The position numbers and the translations under genes are program-made. Source: Phytoseiulus persimilis (taxonomy: Eukaryota > Arthropoda > Arachnida > Mesostigmata > Phytoseiidae). From it: 64,000 bases of DNA. The notes beneath the pieces are model-generated. The model did not search any database. It was not told the origin of the DNA and saw nothing but the letters and a program-made list of their open reading frames with translations. The first letter of the stretch is position 1, and the number at the start of each line of letters is the position of its first letter. Positions 1 to 11,962 of the stretch are shown here, in pieces. Where the stretch lies: positions 8,804,001 through 8,868,000 of the forward strand of contig CM075103.1 in NCBI GenBank assembly GCA_037576195.1, written 5' to 3'.

Positions 1-1
1 C

Positions 2-899
2 AGCTCCACGCTCGACATTGACCTCGAAACAATCGACCAAGAAACGAGATTCGTCTGGCTGCAAGAGATATTCATCGACGGCCCCAAGGTCAGTGTACCT
101 ATAATGCCCTGCATGCTCTTCAGGGGTGGCGAGGAGACTTCTATAGGGAGCCACCGGCGAGTCCTGTCCTCTTGTCGAATGAATGAGGGTTAGTGTTATT
201 TACACACGAGCTTCCTGACGTGGTATTCATACCGAGTTCCTCGCCGAATTCTTTGGTCGATCTAGGACTGGAATCTGGGATGGAGATTCGGTGAATATCT
301 CCAAGTGTGCAGCTCGCCCACACTACCACATACTCCCCGAGGATCACAAGACTGATAAGCTTCTTCCACAATACTTCGATTCCAGGACTTCCAGCGGAAT
401 ATTGTCAAAGCAAGGAACGCTTCCCATGCTCAAGTGAATTTGGAAATCCGTGATCCCGTCTACGGATCGAGATTTATAAGTCGATTCGAGTTCTTGGCAT
501 ACAGGCTACTTGACCAGGTCCCTTTCTGGACAACAATGGTCCACGCGGCCCTCCAGACTCACGTCAATTCCTACGTTATCAACACGCGGCTAGCGTTAGC
601 TGGAGTGACACCCTTTGAAATAATTGTTTCCACTCTTTTGCCACTGCTGTTCTTTCTGCTCCTACGTACAGCTGGCCTCCTCGTTTGTATATTCCTCTCA
701 TACTGGGGTTGTCGGCTCTCACTGGAAGGATCACTAACCCTCGTCATCTGTCTGATAGTTGAGCAAGGTCTTCGAGGCATGGCCGTTGGACTCACGATTG
801 CATCAGCTTGCCTTCCCGTCAGAACCAAGACTGGTCAAGAAGTATTCGAGTGTTTTTTTCAGTTTTGCACACTCTTCTCCGCATCGATTCTCATATACG
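2..899 (+). CDS. Multi-pass membrane protein, partial (possible cation/proton antiporter-like)
   Basis: Two exons read in one frame. The first (2-91) runs in from the window edge and ends AAG|gtcagt. The second (386-899) starts after ttccag and ends at a gtgagc donor. The phase-0 join is clean. The product is a short polar segment followed by at least three hydrophobic helices (around TPFEIIVSTLLPLLFFLLL, LLVCIFLSYWG and LTLVICLIVEQ). A short LRG-containing turn (EQGLRGMAVGL) follows before another hydrophobic stretch. The helix-LRG-helix pattern recalls Na+/H+ exchangers of the CPA1/SLC9 type, but I cannot confirm the family and no signature residue decides it. Both ends are missing: the start lies left of the window and later exons were not identified with confidence. 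Coding status is moderately supported by splice signals and length. Confidence 0.45.
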
Positions 900-1007
900 G
901 TGAGCATCGACAGTATTTGAAATGATATCAGTTTCGGACGGATCTCGCCGATCGTCCGAATTAAACGCTCATGTAATGTTCACGAATAAGCCAATCGTCC
1001 TGGGTAG

Positions 1008-1219
1008 ACATGTATTCCCGTATTACGGGAAATGAATTCCGTAATACGGAATCACGGAAAAGATTTTCCGTAATACGGGATTACGGAAAAGGTCCCCGTC
1101 ATCGAATCAGGTGTGAATCTGGGCGAGAATATTTTCCGTTATACGGAATCAAGGCAATACATTTCCGTAATGCCGTGATACGGAAATGTTACCGTGAGCC
1201 GTAATACGGAAATACATGT
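1008..1219. mobile_element. Palindrome-rich MITE-like element with CCGTATTACGG dyads
   Basis: Outer inverted arms at 1008-1028 and 1199-1219 match at 20 of 21 positions (ACATGTATT-CCGTATTACGG). Between them the same dyad TTCCGTAATACGGAA recurs about five more times, perfect or nearly so. The structure fits a small non-autonomous inverted-repeat element. No target duplication could be fixed. Confidence 0.5.
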
Positions 1220-1379
1220 GTAGTTCTGGGGGCATTTTCTCCGGATCATTCACATAGGCTTCGACTTCGTCAAGAGTGTGGGCGCCACTGCTCTAACAGT
1301 TCGATCGCTAACATCAGAAGGAACTTCGATTTTCAGTTGCGCTTTTGCCCCGCCACGTCATTCCGGACATTATTCGCAG

Positions 1380-2110
1380 CATGCGATACTATTTCCTACC
1401 CACGAGTTCCACTGAATCGCTCTTCTATATCATGTTTCGTGGCTGGGGCCTCGAGAAGAAGGAGGTCGCCATCGGGTTCACCGGGCTCGGACCGTGGACA
1501 GGATTCTTCGCCTTCTTCGTCGCTCTCTATGTTCTGTGCTTATCTTGTCTTACTATACCTTGGTTCAGACGATCGTTTGGCCTCCAAAGGCAACGAGTGT
1601 CGGTCGGATGAGCCGCGGATCCCTGTCTTGATACAGCGCCCTAGACTTGAATTTCGTCCCGCCTGATCTGTGTTCACGATGGTATCTCCACACTCATTCG
1701 CGTTTCCCTTGAAAACCACGCGTCCAAGGGGGAAATCCCCATGGATGAGCTCCCACGCTGATGGGGATCTGACAGTTCCCCCGATCTCATTGACATCCAT
1801 CACAGTGACGCCGCTTTTCGGCGCTGCCTTTCAAGGAACTCCCCATGAAAACGTCTTCGATCGAGAAATCACAAAACATCCAAGCGGGCTTGGGCCTCGG
1901 CCTCATTCCGTTTATGGAATCAATCAAGAAATTATCTTTGAGTGTCGTAAAGCTCATTCTTCGGGCAGCTTGCACCCCTATGTGTTCCACTGGTCTTGTT
2001 CTGTGGCTGGGGCCTCGAAAAGGATGAGGTTCCCACCGGGCTCATCGGGCTAACACAGTGGAGAGGATTCTACCATCTGGTCGTTGCTGCTGATTTTAAA
2101 TTTCAATCTA
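1380..2110 (+). other. Tandemly duplicated exon-like segment (GWGLEK motif)
   Basis: Two related stretches, about 1,425-1,520 and 1,975-2,085, translate on the plus strand to GWGLEKKEVAIGFTGL and GWGLEKDEVPTGLIGL. Both are followed by a W-x-GF motif, and in the first a hydrophobic helix follows. They could be duplicated exons of the membrane-protein gene to the left, or remnants of a repeat. The first stays open for about 88 codons and the second for about 50. No function can be assigned. Confidence 0.3.
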
Positions 2111-2390
2111 CTGGCAATCTGTCGAGATGGCCCGGAAAACTTCAAAACTCCTTTTTGCTATCGATAAGATGAGATGGGATCATCCATCGGGCGTCCTCCT
2201 CCAAGACGCGTAGTTCTCGAGCGAAACCTGCGAAATAGCTTTAGGATCTTCCTGTATGTGTGTCGCGCCCTGATGGAAAGTTCTTGGAAATAAACGACTG
2301 AGAGATCTTTCACCGCTACTATGCTTTCGTCCCTTCAATAATCTCGGCGTTCGTCGTCTTCGTGTGACTTGCGATGAACCACGGATCATT

Positions 2391-3132
2391 CATGACTAGA
2401 GACGCCATATGACCGGACATTTTTCTCATGGAAACCGGACAGGACATCAGTGCCGAAAGCGGACATCAAACCGGACATTTTAAGATACAACAATTTATAT
2501 GACTGGAAGGGGCTCAAGGCTCGATATGTTTCCCTCATTCCATGCAGCATTGATGAGTCTCAAGTACGAAGATGAGCAGTCAGAGTGAGCTCCTCTCTCT
2601 CTTCAATTGTATCCATCATCTGTTCGTCTGAGCAGCGGGTTCTTTAGTCGAGATCTTCTCCGAATTCGAGTATCCAGAGGGCCTTCGCTTGGAGTATTTC
2701 CCGACAAAATGTAATTCGGACACGGAGGAGCGTATTTCCCAGTTTTTTCTCTCTCTGGAAATAAGTAATTGCGTGGGAAACTAACGCTTCGAGTCCGTCG
2801 CGGGGTATGCTCACTCTGCTCTCTCGGTGGCTGGCGCGGGCAATTTTCTCCGCTAGCCGACGAAACACTGGTCTGCGAAGACGGCGCTCAACCGTCCGCG
2901 CGCGTGATGCGCTCTCACACGGTAAAAGCTCTCCAGAGCCGGAAATTTGCTCCCGGAAGGGATTGGAATCGAACTGGGTTTCCTTCGATCTCTTAACAGT
3001 GGAAATTATTTTCTTGGATCCCGAACCCTGGGCCTTTTCTCCAATATCTCAGAATCCGAACATTTGGCCCTGAAATCCCGTGAACCGGACAAACCGGACG
3101 GACAAGGACGTCATATGGCGTCTCTATTCATG
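2391..3132. mobile_element. Inverted-repeat DNA element (MITE-like), 742 bp
   Basis: Terminal arms 2391-2413 and 3110-3132 are inverted copies with one mismatch (core TAGAGACGCCATATGAC). Inside each end sit short CCGGACA repeats. There is no transposase reading frame. A single end of a related element (CTAGAGCTCCCATCTGACCGG) lies near 5,799, so the family has more than one member here. Confidence 0.5.
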
Positions 3133-3497
3133 ACACTCGATTAGGCACGTTCTTGAGGGGAACAACTCCAGGTAGTTGAGAGCCCACAGAAGAAAAACTT
3201 GAAGCTGAACCAAATTAGAGGAGTGGGTTGCTCTCGTTTTCGATGACGGCGTCGCAAACGAGCTGAATCCGAATCTCGAGACTAGTCTGCTCCCGCTGTC
3301 GATGAGGCCTCGGGCCAGGAGCTCCGAAGGGAGCGTCCGTGACGGACGAATCATTCACACAGGCCCGAAAAGCGTGCGTCCTCCACCGTTCTTGAAGTCG
3401 ACGGTTCCACCTCAGCTAATTGTGGTATGGGTCTATTAATCTTGACTCGGTCCGAGATGTGTACAAGCTTGCATTCAGTCCGGATCAGCCTTTCATT

Positions 3498-5587
3498 TCA
3501 GGTGCTTGCGCAGATCGTTTGGTCTCCTTTTCCCACTTTTTGAGGGCACGCTTTGTCTTGTGATGGGTCTTGCATTTCCTCCGGGAGACCTTGTGCTTTG
3601 AGGAAATCATCGTCTGTGTAATAAGCATCATTACATTCGAAGATTATGTGTTGTACAGTTTCTTCGTATGTGCCGCATCTTGGGAAGGTGTTGATGTCCT
3701 GTTGTTCGGAAAGTCCTCTAGTTGGCAACATTCCTGCTCTTGCTAGGGCTATTAGAGCATTCCCTCATCGATTGCCGTAGAGATAAGACCTTGAACCGGG
3801 GCTCAGGCTGTTTTTCAAAAGCATGTCTCGCGTCAGCTACGCTTTTGCATTTCTCTAACTCTCTTTTTTATCAGTGAGTTATATGCCTTAAGTGCTGGCG
3901 TTCCTTGACTCGATATTGGTGGCTCCATCCGGTCACAGCCGTATTTGCGACTCAGTGTCTGCGTTCGGATGCAGAATTCAGTCTGTATTCCGAGTATCTC
4001 CATCATGTTCAGGAGAGATTTCGGCCATCTCTCATTTGGCATGTGTTGGATACGTTCCACGTATCTGAGTTTGCTTTGAGCTTCCCTGGCTTCGAATAGG
4101 GGCCATCCAAGTTCTCCCAGTATGAATTCATTGGCTACTTTGTAGCCTGATATGTCTAGGGCCCAACGGCTTGCAACACGTTGAGTCTTTTCCAGTAGGT
4201 CCTGTGGTTTGTTCGACGTGACTGTCACCGAGTTACTGTGTGCAAGTTTGGCGACTGCGGTCGCTCTTGAGATTTCGAATCTGTTGAAACTCCATGTGGA
4301 TGTGGCGTGCATTCTGTGTAGGCCAGTTATGGCTTCTTGTTGCCAGATACCTCCCTGTTTGTCGAGATATCTTCTGCTGTCAGACAGTGAGATTCCAAGG
4401 TACTCGTATGGGTGTACGAGTACCTGGAGTGGAAGGGGTTATCCTTGTATTTCTGGGCTGGTGTGTTCGCCAGTGCTCGATTTTGAAAACACGACTATGG
4501 GGCTTTTCGCGGGGTTGAAGGTGAGCTTTCTATCGGTACCGAATTCGCCCGTTACCGATAGTAGCTACTTCAATACATCCGTGGATTTTGCCATTAGGAC
4601 GATGTCATCGGCAAAGAGGAGGCCTGGGATGTTGAAGGAGCCTTTTTCCCTCAGATCCCATCTCCATTTCTTGGATCGGAATTCGAAGCCTGCTCCGCTT
4701 CGCGTGAGCCTGGTTTCGAGTTCCGATATGTAGAAGATAAATAGAGTGCTGGAGAGGGGGCGGCCCTGTTTCAGTCCGGAGCTTGTTTCCACCCGCTCTG
4801 ATGTATGCTCCCCCTCTATGAGTTTTGTTCATTTGAGGAGTATAGTTCTTGCAGCATGTTTGTCCAATTTATGTTCATTCCCATCTCGGACAGAGCACTC
4901 CATAGTAGGTTTCTGTCGATCCGGTCGGATGCTTCGGCTGCGATAGGAAGGCGCATATTCGTCCGGCGTTGGTTTTTCTGGACATCTTGATGGCTGTGGT
5001 CAGGATGAATAGGTTGTCATCGCCTCGGCGATTTACTCGAAATCCATTGTGCATTTCTCCGAGCAGACTATTTTCCTCAGCTCATTGCGAGATTCTATTT
5101 GCTGGAATTCTCGCGAAGGTTCGATATAGGACCGGCGATATCGTGATCGGTCGATATGTGTGGAGCTGTCCTTCTTTGAGTTCGATTTTTCGATCATCGA
5201 TACTCTGTTTGTTCTCCACTCGAATGGAACCTCTTGTTTTCCGGCAAATATATCGTTGAAGAGCTGTACGATGTAGGCTATGCCATGTTCGTTCAGCTCT
5301 TTCAGTGTTCTGGCCGGGATATCGTCCAACTCGCAGCTTGAGGTTGGTTTCACCTTGCTCAGAATCTGCGAGATTTCTTCAGCGCAGGTGGTGATTCCTG
5401 TGGGGCTGGGTATCGTCGTGCGGATTGTGGTTATCCGTGTTGTTGGTGTTGCCTCTAGTAAGTCGATGGCAATCCGGGTTAGGTGCGACGGGAGGAGTTC
5501 AGTTGGTACTGGTGCTCCGTTGCTGTCGATGATCTCTTGTGGTCCGCTCTTCCTCGGTTTGTTCCCGTTTACGAACCGCCAAAACAT
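3498..5587 (-). mobile_element. Non-LTR retrotransposon (LINE) 3' fragment, degenerate
   Basis: Reading down the minus strand gives reverse-transcriptase blocks in order. First comes a segment before the palm (around 5,587-5,033) with EWRTNRVSMIEK. It is followed by GLKQGRPLSSTLF and then LLFADDIVLMAKS carrying the catalytic FADD at about 4,600. Next is the post-RT region (4,312-3,833), and last a C-terminal piece with CGTYEETVQHIIFEC resembling the zinc-knuckle tail of LINE proteins. The blocks are in different frames and separated by stops, so the copy is dead. It is distantly related to the second LINE at 33.5-36.8 kb. The clade is not assigned. Confidence 0.75.
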
Positions 5588-5649
5588 CCTGGCCCTCTCG
5601 TTTGAGCTGAGGAGTCCTCAGGCTCCGCCTCAGCTGACGTCAGAACCCT

Positions 5650-6117
5650 TTAAAGCTTAAACCCTTCCACCTCAGTTGGCGGAAAGTTCTGGAATCGATC
5701 CAACGCACCGGAACAAGGAGTTGGCGGGTCGGTGCGAGGTCTCTTTCCACCCCGAAATGACGCTGATAGAAGGGATCGACACTCATTTCTCTAATTACTA
5801 GAGCTCCCATCTGACCGGACATTTTTGCTGCGAAAAACGGACTCTTGACCGGCCGATATCTTGCCTGGAACCGGACAAGGAGGCGGACCTGCAAACTTCG
5901 GACTTCTCCAGATAAGTTCTAGCATGAGAGAGCATCGAATGAGAACGTCTTCGATCGGACTCACTCAGGTACAATCACAGGCTCTTTATTCGCAGAAAGT
6001 TAGGTGGGCAAAAACTGTATCGATAAGAGCCTCTTTATGTTCGATCGTGACAAACGATCTTTCCTATCCGAGATAAGTTTATTGTACATGGAGGAGGATC
6101 GCTCCATTCCTACCGTA
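5650..6117. other. Intergenic stretch, repeat remnants only
   Basis: This stretch contains the solo inverted-repeat end near 5,799 with CCGGACA repeats. I see no gene. Confidence 0.4.
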
Positions 6118-6506
6118 TTTTCCAGAAAATAAGCCATCCCCTGAAACTACGCCATACCTCGATTTTCGAACTTCCCGGTTATATAAGCCGTACCCCGCAT
6201 ATAAGCCGTAGCTGCAACTGATCTCAGCTTGAAGCCTGCGCGCGAGGAATGTCGGGACTGTCGGGATGTCTAAGTTCTCGAATTCGTGTGGTTTAGTGAG
6301 CACCGATTTGAGATGACGCCTGCTAGCTGGGAAGTTTGTGGCAAGGGTTTCGAGCACGCTGTTGTTGCAGGTTCGAAGTCGTCCCGTGTTCGATCATGTG
6401 AGTGCAATTCGCAGTTCGGTTTATGTAAGCCATACCCCGAAAATGAGCCGTAGTCCAATTTTCGGACCCCAAGACGAATATAAGCCATGGCTTATTTTCT
6501 GAAAAA
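6118..6506. mobile_element. MITE-like inverted repeat (AGAAAATAAGCCAT ends), 389 bp
   Basis: The ends 6118-6137 and 6487-6506 are inverted copies built on AGAAAATAAGCCAT. Inside are several ATAAGCCGTACCCC-like short repeats in both orientations. There is no coding capacity. It lies just downstream of the isomerase fragment. Confidence 0.45.
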
Positions 6507-6892
6507 CACATTACATTGGAAAGGATGCCGTGCTTGAACACTTGCGAGTCTCTTTCTGACATTATCCGCAGTTGATCGGAATCGAGATTTTTGCCCACCA
6601 TTTTCTTGATCCGTGTTGCGAGAGGACATTCGAGAGTTCTCTGAATCCAGCTCAGGATGCCGATTTGGCACTCGTAAAAATTGCGCAATCAAATCCAGCT
6701 GGACTGCCGGGTCTGGGTCATCGACCAGGGATTTCAGCTACGAGCTGTGTGCAGGTGTCGTCTGAATTTTTGAGACCAACCATTCGATTTCCTCAAAATT
6801 TTCATGAGTGGGGAACGTGTTGCTCAGAGACGTACCCCAGCCTGTGATCACTGGCTCAGCTGGTTTCATATCGACGAGGCCGCCGGAAGGCG

Positions 6893-7527
<635 letters not shown>

Positions 7528-8577
7528 TCAATCGAGTTCAGTCTTCCTCGATCGGTTCGGAGTCGATCGCGGGCATAGCGAACCGGAATCGAGTGCAAAG
7601 TTTCGATTCAGCAGCTCACTGAATTCTCTGAATGACAAGCATGCACCGAATCCCGGCAGCTTGGAGGTGCCTGGAGGAAGTCGTGGAATGATTCGTCGTG
7701 CGATTTGGGGTCGATTGGGGGTACAAGTTGGGGGCCGAACGTGTCAGGCTGATCCGAGGTCGTATTCTGATCTCGAACTCACCTGCGAGGCGTAGCTGCT
7801 GATGACCGCGATGAAGCTCAGGAAGATGAGCGGTGCCATCGCAGCGGAGCCTTTTCCTTGTAGTCGAATCGATTTACAGAGCAGAGAAAAAAATGTATCC
7901 GATGATTTCATTCTCAATGAACTATTTTCTGACTGTGGGCTGCGGTGACTGTGGGCTCGACTCGGTGACGCGCGGCCCGTTCGGGAAATCATGCTCGGAA
8001 ATGAAAAAAAGGCGAACCGCAGTTGCGGGCTCTGCTCACCGGAAACTGGGAATCTCACCTTCCACGATGGCTCGCGGATCAGGAGGAGATCAGAGAGGCT
8101 CAAGTACAGTAGTGCGATTTCTCCAATCTCCAACGGCTCACTCCACGCACATCATGGGTTCCAGCTGCTCTGATTCTTGGAAAGACAATGGTCCCATTCA
8201 AGTAACATTTTCAACTGTTCGAGTTGGTTTCATTGCGAGCCTCAACAATCGCTGAGCAGATTTTGATTCTGTCGCAGAAATGGGTTCCCCGCAGTTCATC
8301 CACGTTGCTACTCATGCTATGCCCTCATTTGTGTTGGGAAGAAGACATTCCGCGAACACGGAAGGAAACCACCAATTTCTCTGAAGCATAATTGCGTCGT
8401 TCATACAAAGAATGTATTCGCCGACCCTGACCTCGGCGACCGACAGAAAGAAGGCGGATGTTTCAGATGATCCACTTTATTCCATGTGCTAGCTGTTAAC
8501 GTTGGTAATGACGTTACAGGAACAGCAACCAATCATTCGAGTATCACCCGACGCGCTCGAACTTACAATAGAGGGGT

Positions 8578-8869
8578 TCAACCATTCGCAACAAGCCCAT
8601 GAATTGTCCTCTCTTGGGCGGATACTGGAATAGATGATTCCGTCAAGGATATCGTCGGTAACAGAGGACAGAATCTGATTCGAGGAAGCCCCCGCTCGTA
8701 GCTGTCTCCTGCTATGCTCACTCTAGGTGTCCGCGATGTTTTGAAGAGCCTGTAGTTCCACAACAATTTGGCTAGAGCGATTCTGATCTCCATTTGAGCA
8801 AATCTTATACCAACGCAGTTTCTCGGACCGGCGCCAAAGGGCTGCCAAGCCAACATGTCGATATGCGAT
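8578..8869 (-). pseudogene. Cytochrome P450 haem-binding exon, isolated
   Basis: An exon-like segment begins after an acceptor (ttctaaaacag, exon from 8869) and reads SHIDMLAWQPFGAGPRNCVG, then IRFAQMEIRIALAKLLWNY. FxxGxRxCxG is the P450 haem ligand signature and the following helix is typical of CYP3-clan enzymes. After KTSRTPRV the usual C-terminal strands are not recognisable and the frame ends at 8578 with an unrelated tail. No upstream P450 exon (ERF, ExxR) was found up to 9.4 kb, so this is probably a stranded fragment. An active gene with a long upstream intron is less likely. Confidence 0.65.
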
Positions 8870-8959
8870 CTGTTTTAGAACCTTTAAAGGAGAGAGTCTG
8901 GTGAGCTCAAGCATTTCCATAAACTGTTCCGGAGAATCTCGGGAAGACTCTCTTCACTC

Positions 8960-9720
8960 TGTTCGAGAGTGGATAGTCTGAACATTACGCGCTTCTCGTT
9001 CCAATATTCCTCGCTTAAAGGGCCACGGTGCACGATTCGGCGTTCGCGTCCCGTCCGCCCGACTCCGCATCGAAACTTGGGCTGACGCCTCGTATCGTGG
9101 TACGCCGTAGCCCATCAGATTTTCCGTCCACCGACTCGGCTTGGAGTAACAACCAAATTGACGCACCTGGCACTCAGGAGCCAGAGGGCTCGGATGGCTA
9201 TCACGGCGGCTCAAAGGACGCTGGCGCTTCGGGTGAGCCGGGCTCACAGCAAGATCACGACTGAGGCTGCCCTCGTCATCGCAAAGATGGTTCCATGGGA
9301 CTTCCTGGCTCATGAGAGCGCCAGGTGTCGTGAAAAATCAAGGGAGGATACTGTGAGGGAATGGTAGAGGGAATGGGATCTAGGATAGGTTGGAGAGTAA
9401 AAGGGGAAACGAACGCGAGAGATGATCAGGGACCTCATGGGGTGGGTTAATTGAGAATACGGGGAACTAAGCTATGGGGCAACGCAAGCCATTACTGGAC
9501 ATGGTCAGTTCCAGACTCACATGGTCAGAATTGGTAGAACCCTGTCAGCAGTGGTTCATGGAGGGACTCTCCGGCTAGAAAGGGATGCTCTTTTGCCGGA
9601 ACAACTCACTGGGAACGGGCGGGAGGGAAGAGGGGGAGTCTGGGGTTGACGTTGAAGATGGTTCGGCGGTCCGCCCGGGCCGGACTGGCTAAGGCGTTAA
9701 TTGGGGAGACACTAGGTTTT
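8960..9720. other. No gene seen
   Basis: Short ORFs on both strands lack recognisable domains or splice structure. The purine-rich stretch 9,340-9,440 and the following 280 bp hold nothing I can name. Confidence 0.3.
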
Positions 9721-9724
9721 TAGT

Positions 9725-11160
9725 GGGTATGCGAGTCCCCCAGTACCGAGCGGGACTGTGGCTCGGTCTGCATCACGCATTTTTGATCCTGGTCCCCGCG
9801 GAAAAAAAACACCCAGAAAAGTATGATCAGATCGATGCCGGAATCACTTCCCCAGACCCAGAAAAGTATGATCAGACCAGCCGGCCTTTGGCCGACTGGA
9901 GTCAGTGAATCATTTCTCAGGGTCGAACTTCTTTTCAGCGACTCCCAGTGGGATGAAATTCCATACACACCGAGAGTAGGACACAAGCAAACTTTATCCG
10001 CAAACTCGAAAGGAATCGATCGCGAGGAAGTCGAGATAAAAAATATCGAATGGTGAAACTCAAATCACTTCAGTGAATCCTTTCTCAGGGTCGAACTTTT
10101 TTTCAGCGACTCCCAGTGAGATGAAATTTCATACACACCGAGAGTAGGACACACGCAAACTTTATCCGCAAACTCGAAAGGAATCGATCACGGGGAAGTC
10201 GAGATAAAAAATATCGAATGGTGAAACTCGAATCACTTCAGTGAATCATTTCTCAGGGTCGAACTTTTTTTTCAGCGACTCCCAGTGAGATGAAATTTCA
10301 TACACACCGAGAGTATGACACAAGCCAACTTTATCCGCAAACTCGAAAGGAATAGGTATGCGAGTCCCCCAGTACCGAGCGGGACTGTGGCTCGGTCTGC
10401 ATCACGCATTTTTGATCCTGGTCCCCGCGGAAAAAAAACACCCAGAAAAGTATGATCAGATCGATGCCGGAATCACTTCCCCAGACCCAGAAAAGTATGA
10501 TCAGACCAGCCGGCCTTTGGCCGACTGGAGTCAGTGAATCATTTCTCAGGGTCGAACTTCTTTTCAGCGACTCCCAGTGGGATGAAATTTCATACACACC
10601 GAGAGTAGGACACAAGCAAACTTTATCCGCAAACTCGAAAGGAATCGATCGCGAGGAAGTCGAGATAAAAAATATCGAATGGTGAAACTCAAATCACTTC
10701 AGTGAATCCTTTCTCAGGGTCGAACTTTTTTTCAGCGACTCCCAGTGAGATGAAATTTCATACACACCGAGAGTAGGACACACGCAAACTTTATCCGCAA
10801 ACTCGAAAGGAATCGATCACGGGGAAGTCGAGATAAAAAATATCGAATGGTGAAACTCGAATCACTTCAGTGAATCATTTCTCAGGGTCGAACTTTTTTT
10901 CAGAGACTCCCAGTGAGATTAAATTTCATACACACCGAGAGTATGACACAAGCCAACTTTGTCCGCAAACTCGAAAGGAATCGATCACGGAGAAGTCGAG
11001 GTAAAAGATATCGAATGGTGTAACTCAAATCATTTCAGTGAATCATTCCTCAGGGTCGAACTTTTTTGCAGCGACTTCAATTGAGATGAAAATTCAGACA
11101 CACCGAGAGTAGGACACAAGCAAACTTTATTCGCAACCTCGAAAGGGATCGATTGAGGGG
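9725..11160. repeat. 168-bp tandem array with a 629-bp higher-order duplication
   Basis: Monomers beginning CAGTGAATC start at 9,903, 10,071, 10,239, 10,532, 10,700, 10,868 and 11,036. Spacing is exactly 168 bp within each block. A leader (GTATGCGAGTCCCCCAGTAC, then two 45-bp-satellite-like monomers) occurs at 9,727 and again 629 bp later, so three monomers plus leader were duplicated as a unit. The leader carries CCAGCCGGCCTTTGGCCGAC at 9,877 and 10,506, the reverse complement of the Helitron 3' terminus at 18,183-18,213. Confidence 0.85.
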
Positions 11161-11351
11161 AAGCCGTTACAGATAATACCAAAACTCGGATCGATTGCTC
11201 CGAGGGACCCAGGTAGCACTCAGAAACAGCTCTCACAGCTTCGCACGGTCAGAGTGGTCTCACGTGACCGCTCCCCAGTGAAGACTGGGAATCGAAGGGG
11301 ATCGATTGAGAGGGATCCGAGATTGAAGAATCAAACGAACATCCCGCTCGT

Positions 11352-11940
11352 TTCCGTGCCGGCGTGCCTCTACAGGTATGGAATGGCCCTCGAGCCCATG
11401 GCTCCAAGGGAGTCCCATAGCGACACTTGGGAGCGAGGCTGCGCGTGAACGGCTGATCGCCCGATGATACCCATGGTATCAGAGATACCAAGCATCATCC
11501 CGAGTATGCTCGCGAGATTCCATCGATATCGCTCGTTCCCGTACCTCCGTACCTCTGCAGGTACGGCCCTTGGGCCTATGGCTCCATGGGAGTCCCATGA
11601 CGAAACTTGGAAGCGCGGCTCGGTGCGAACGGCTGATCGCCCGATGATACCCAGGGTATCAGAGATACCAAGCATCATCCCAGCTATGCTCGCGAGACTT
11701 CATCGACATCGCTCGTTTCCGTACCTCCGTACCTCTGCACGTACGGCCCTCTATGGGAGTCCTATAGCGAAACTTGGAAGCGCGGCTGCGCGCGAACGGC
11801 TGATCGCCCGATGTTGCCCATGCTGTGAGAGATCAGCAGCATCATCCCATGTATGCTCGCGAGATTTCATCGATCTCGCTCGTTTCCGTACCTCCGTACT
11901 TTTGGGCCGTACCTTCCCAGCCGTACCTCCGTACCAGAAA
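11352..11940. repeat. Tandem repeat, about 180-bp units
   Basis: GATCGCCCGATG recurs near 11,455, 11,635 and 11,802 (spacing 180 and 167 bp). Each is followed by GTACCTCCGTACCTCTGCA-like short repeats, with a truncated first unit from 11,352. Reading frames through it are by-products of the repetition. Confidence 0.75.
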
Positions 11941-11962
11941 TTTTCAAGTCTAGGTGTGAGCG

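Noticed and set aside
6323-6890. Candidate third exon of the isomerase
   Set aside because: All three minus-strand frames were read and none contains the YLTRIHY or WGEHEIDY region.
7788-7843. Signal-peptide-like exon (MAPLIFLSFIAVISSYASQ with a gtgagt donor)
   Set aside because: No convincing downstream exon; the nearest acceptor would give an intron of about 34 nt.
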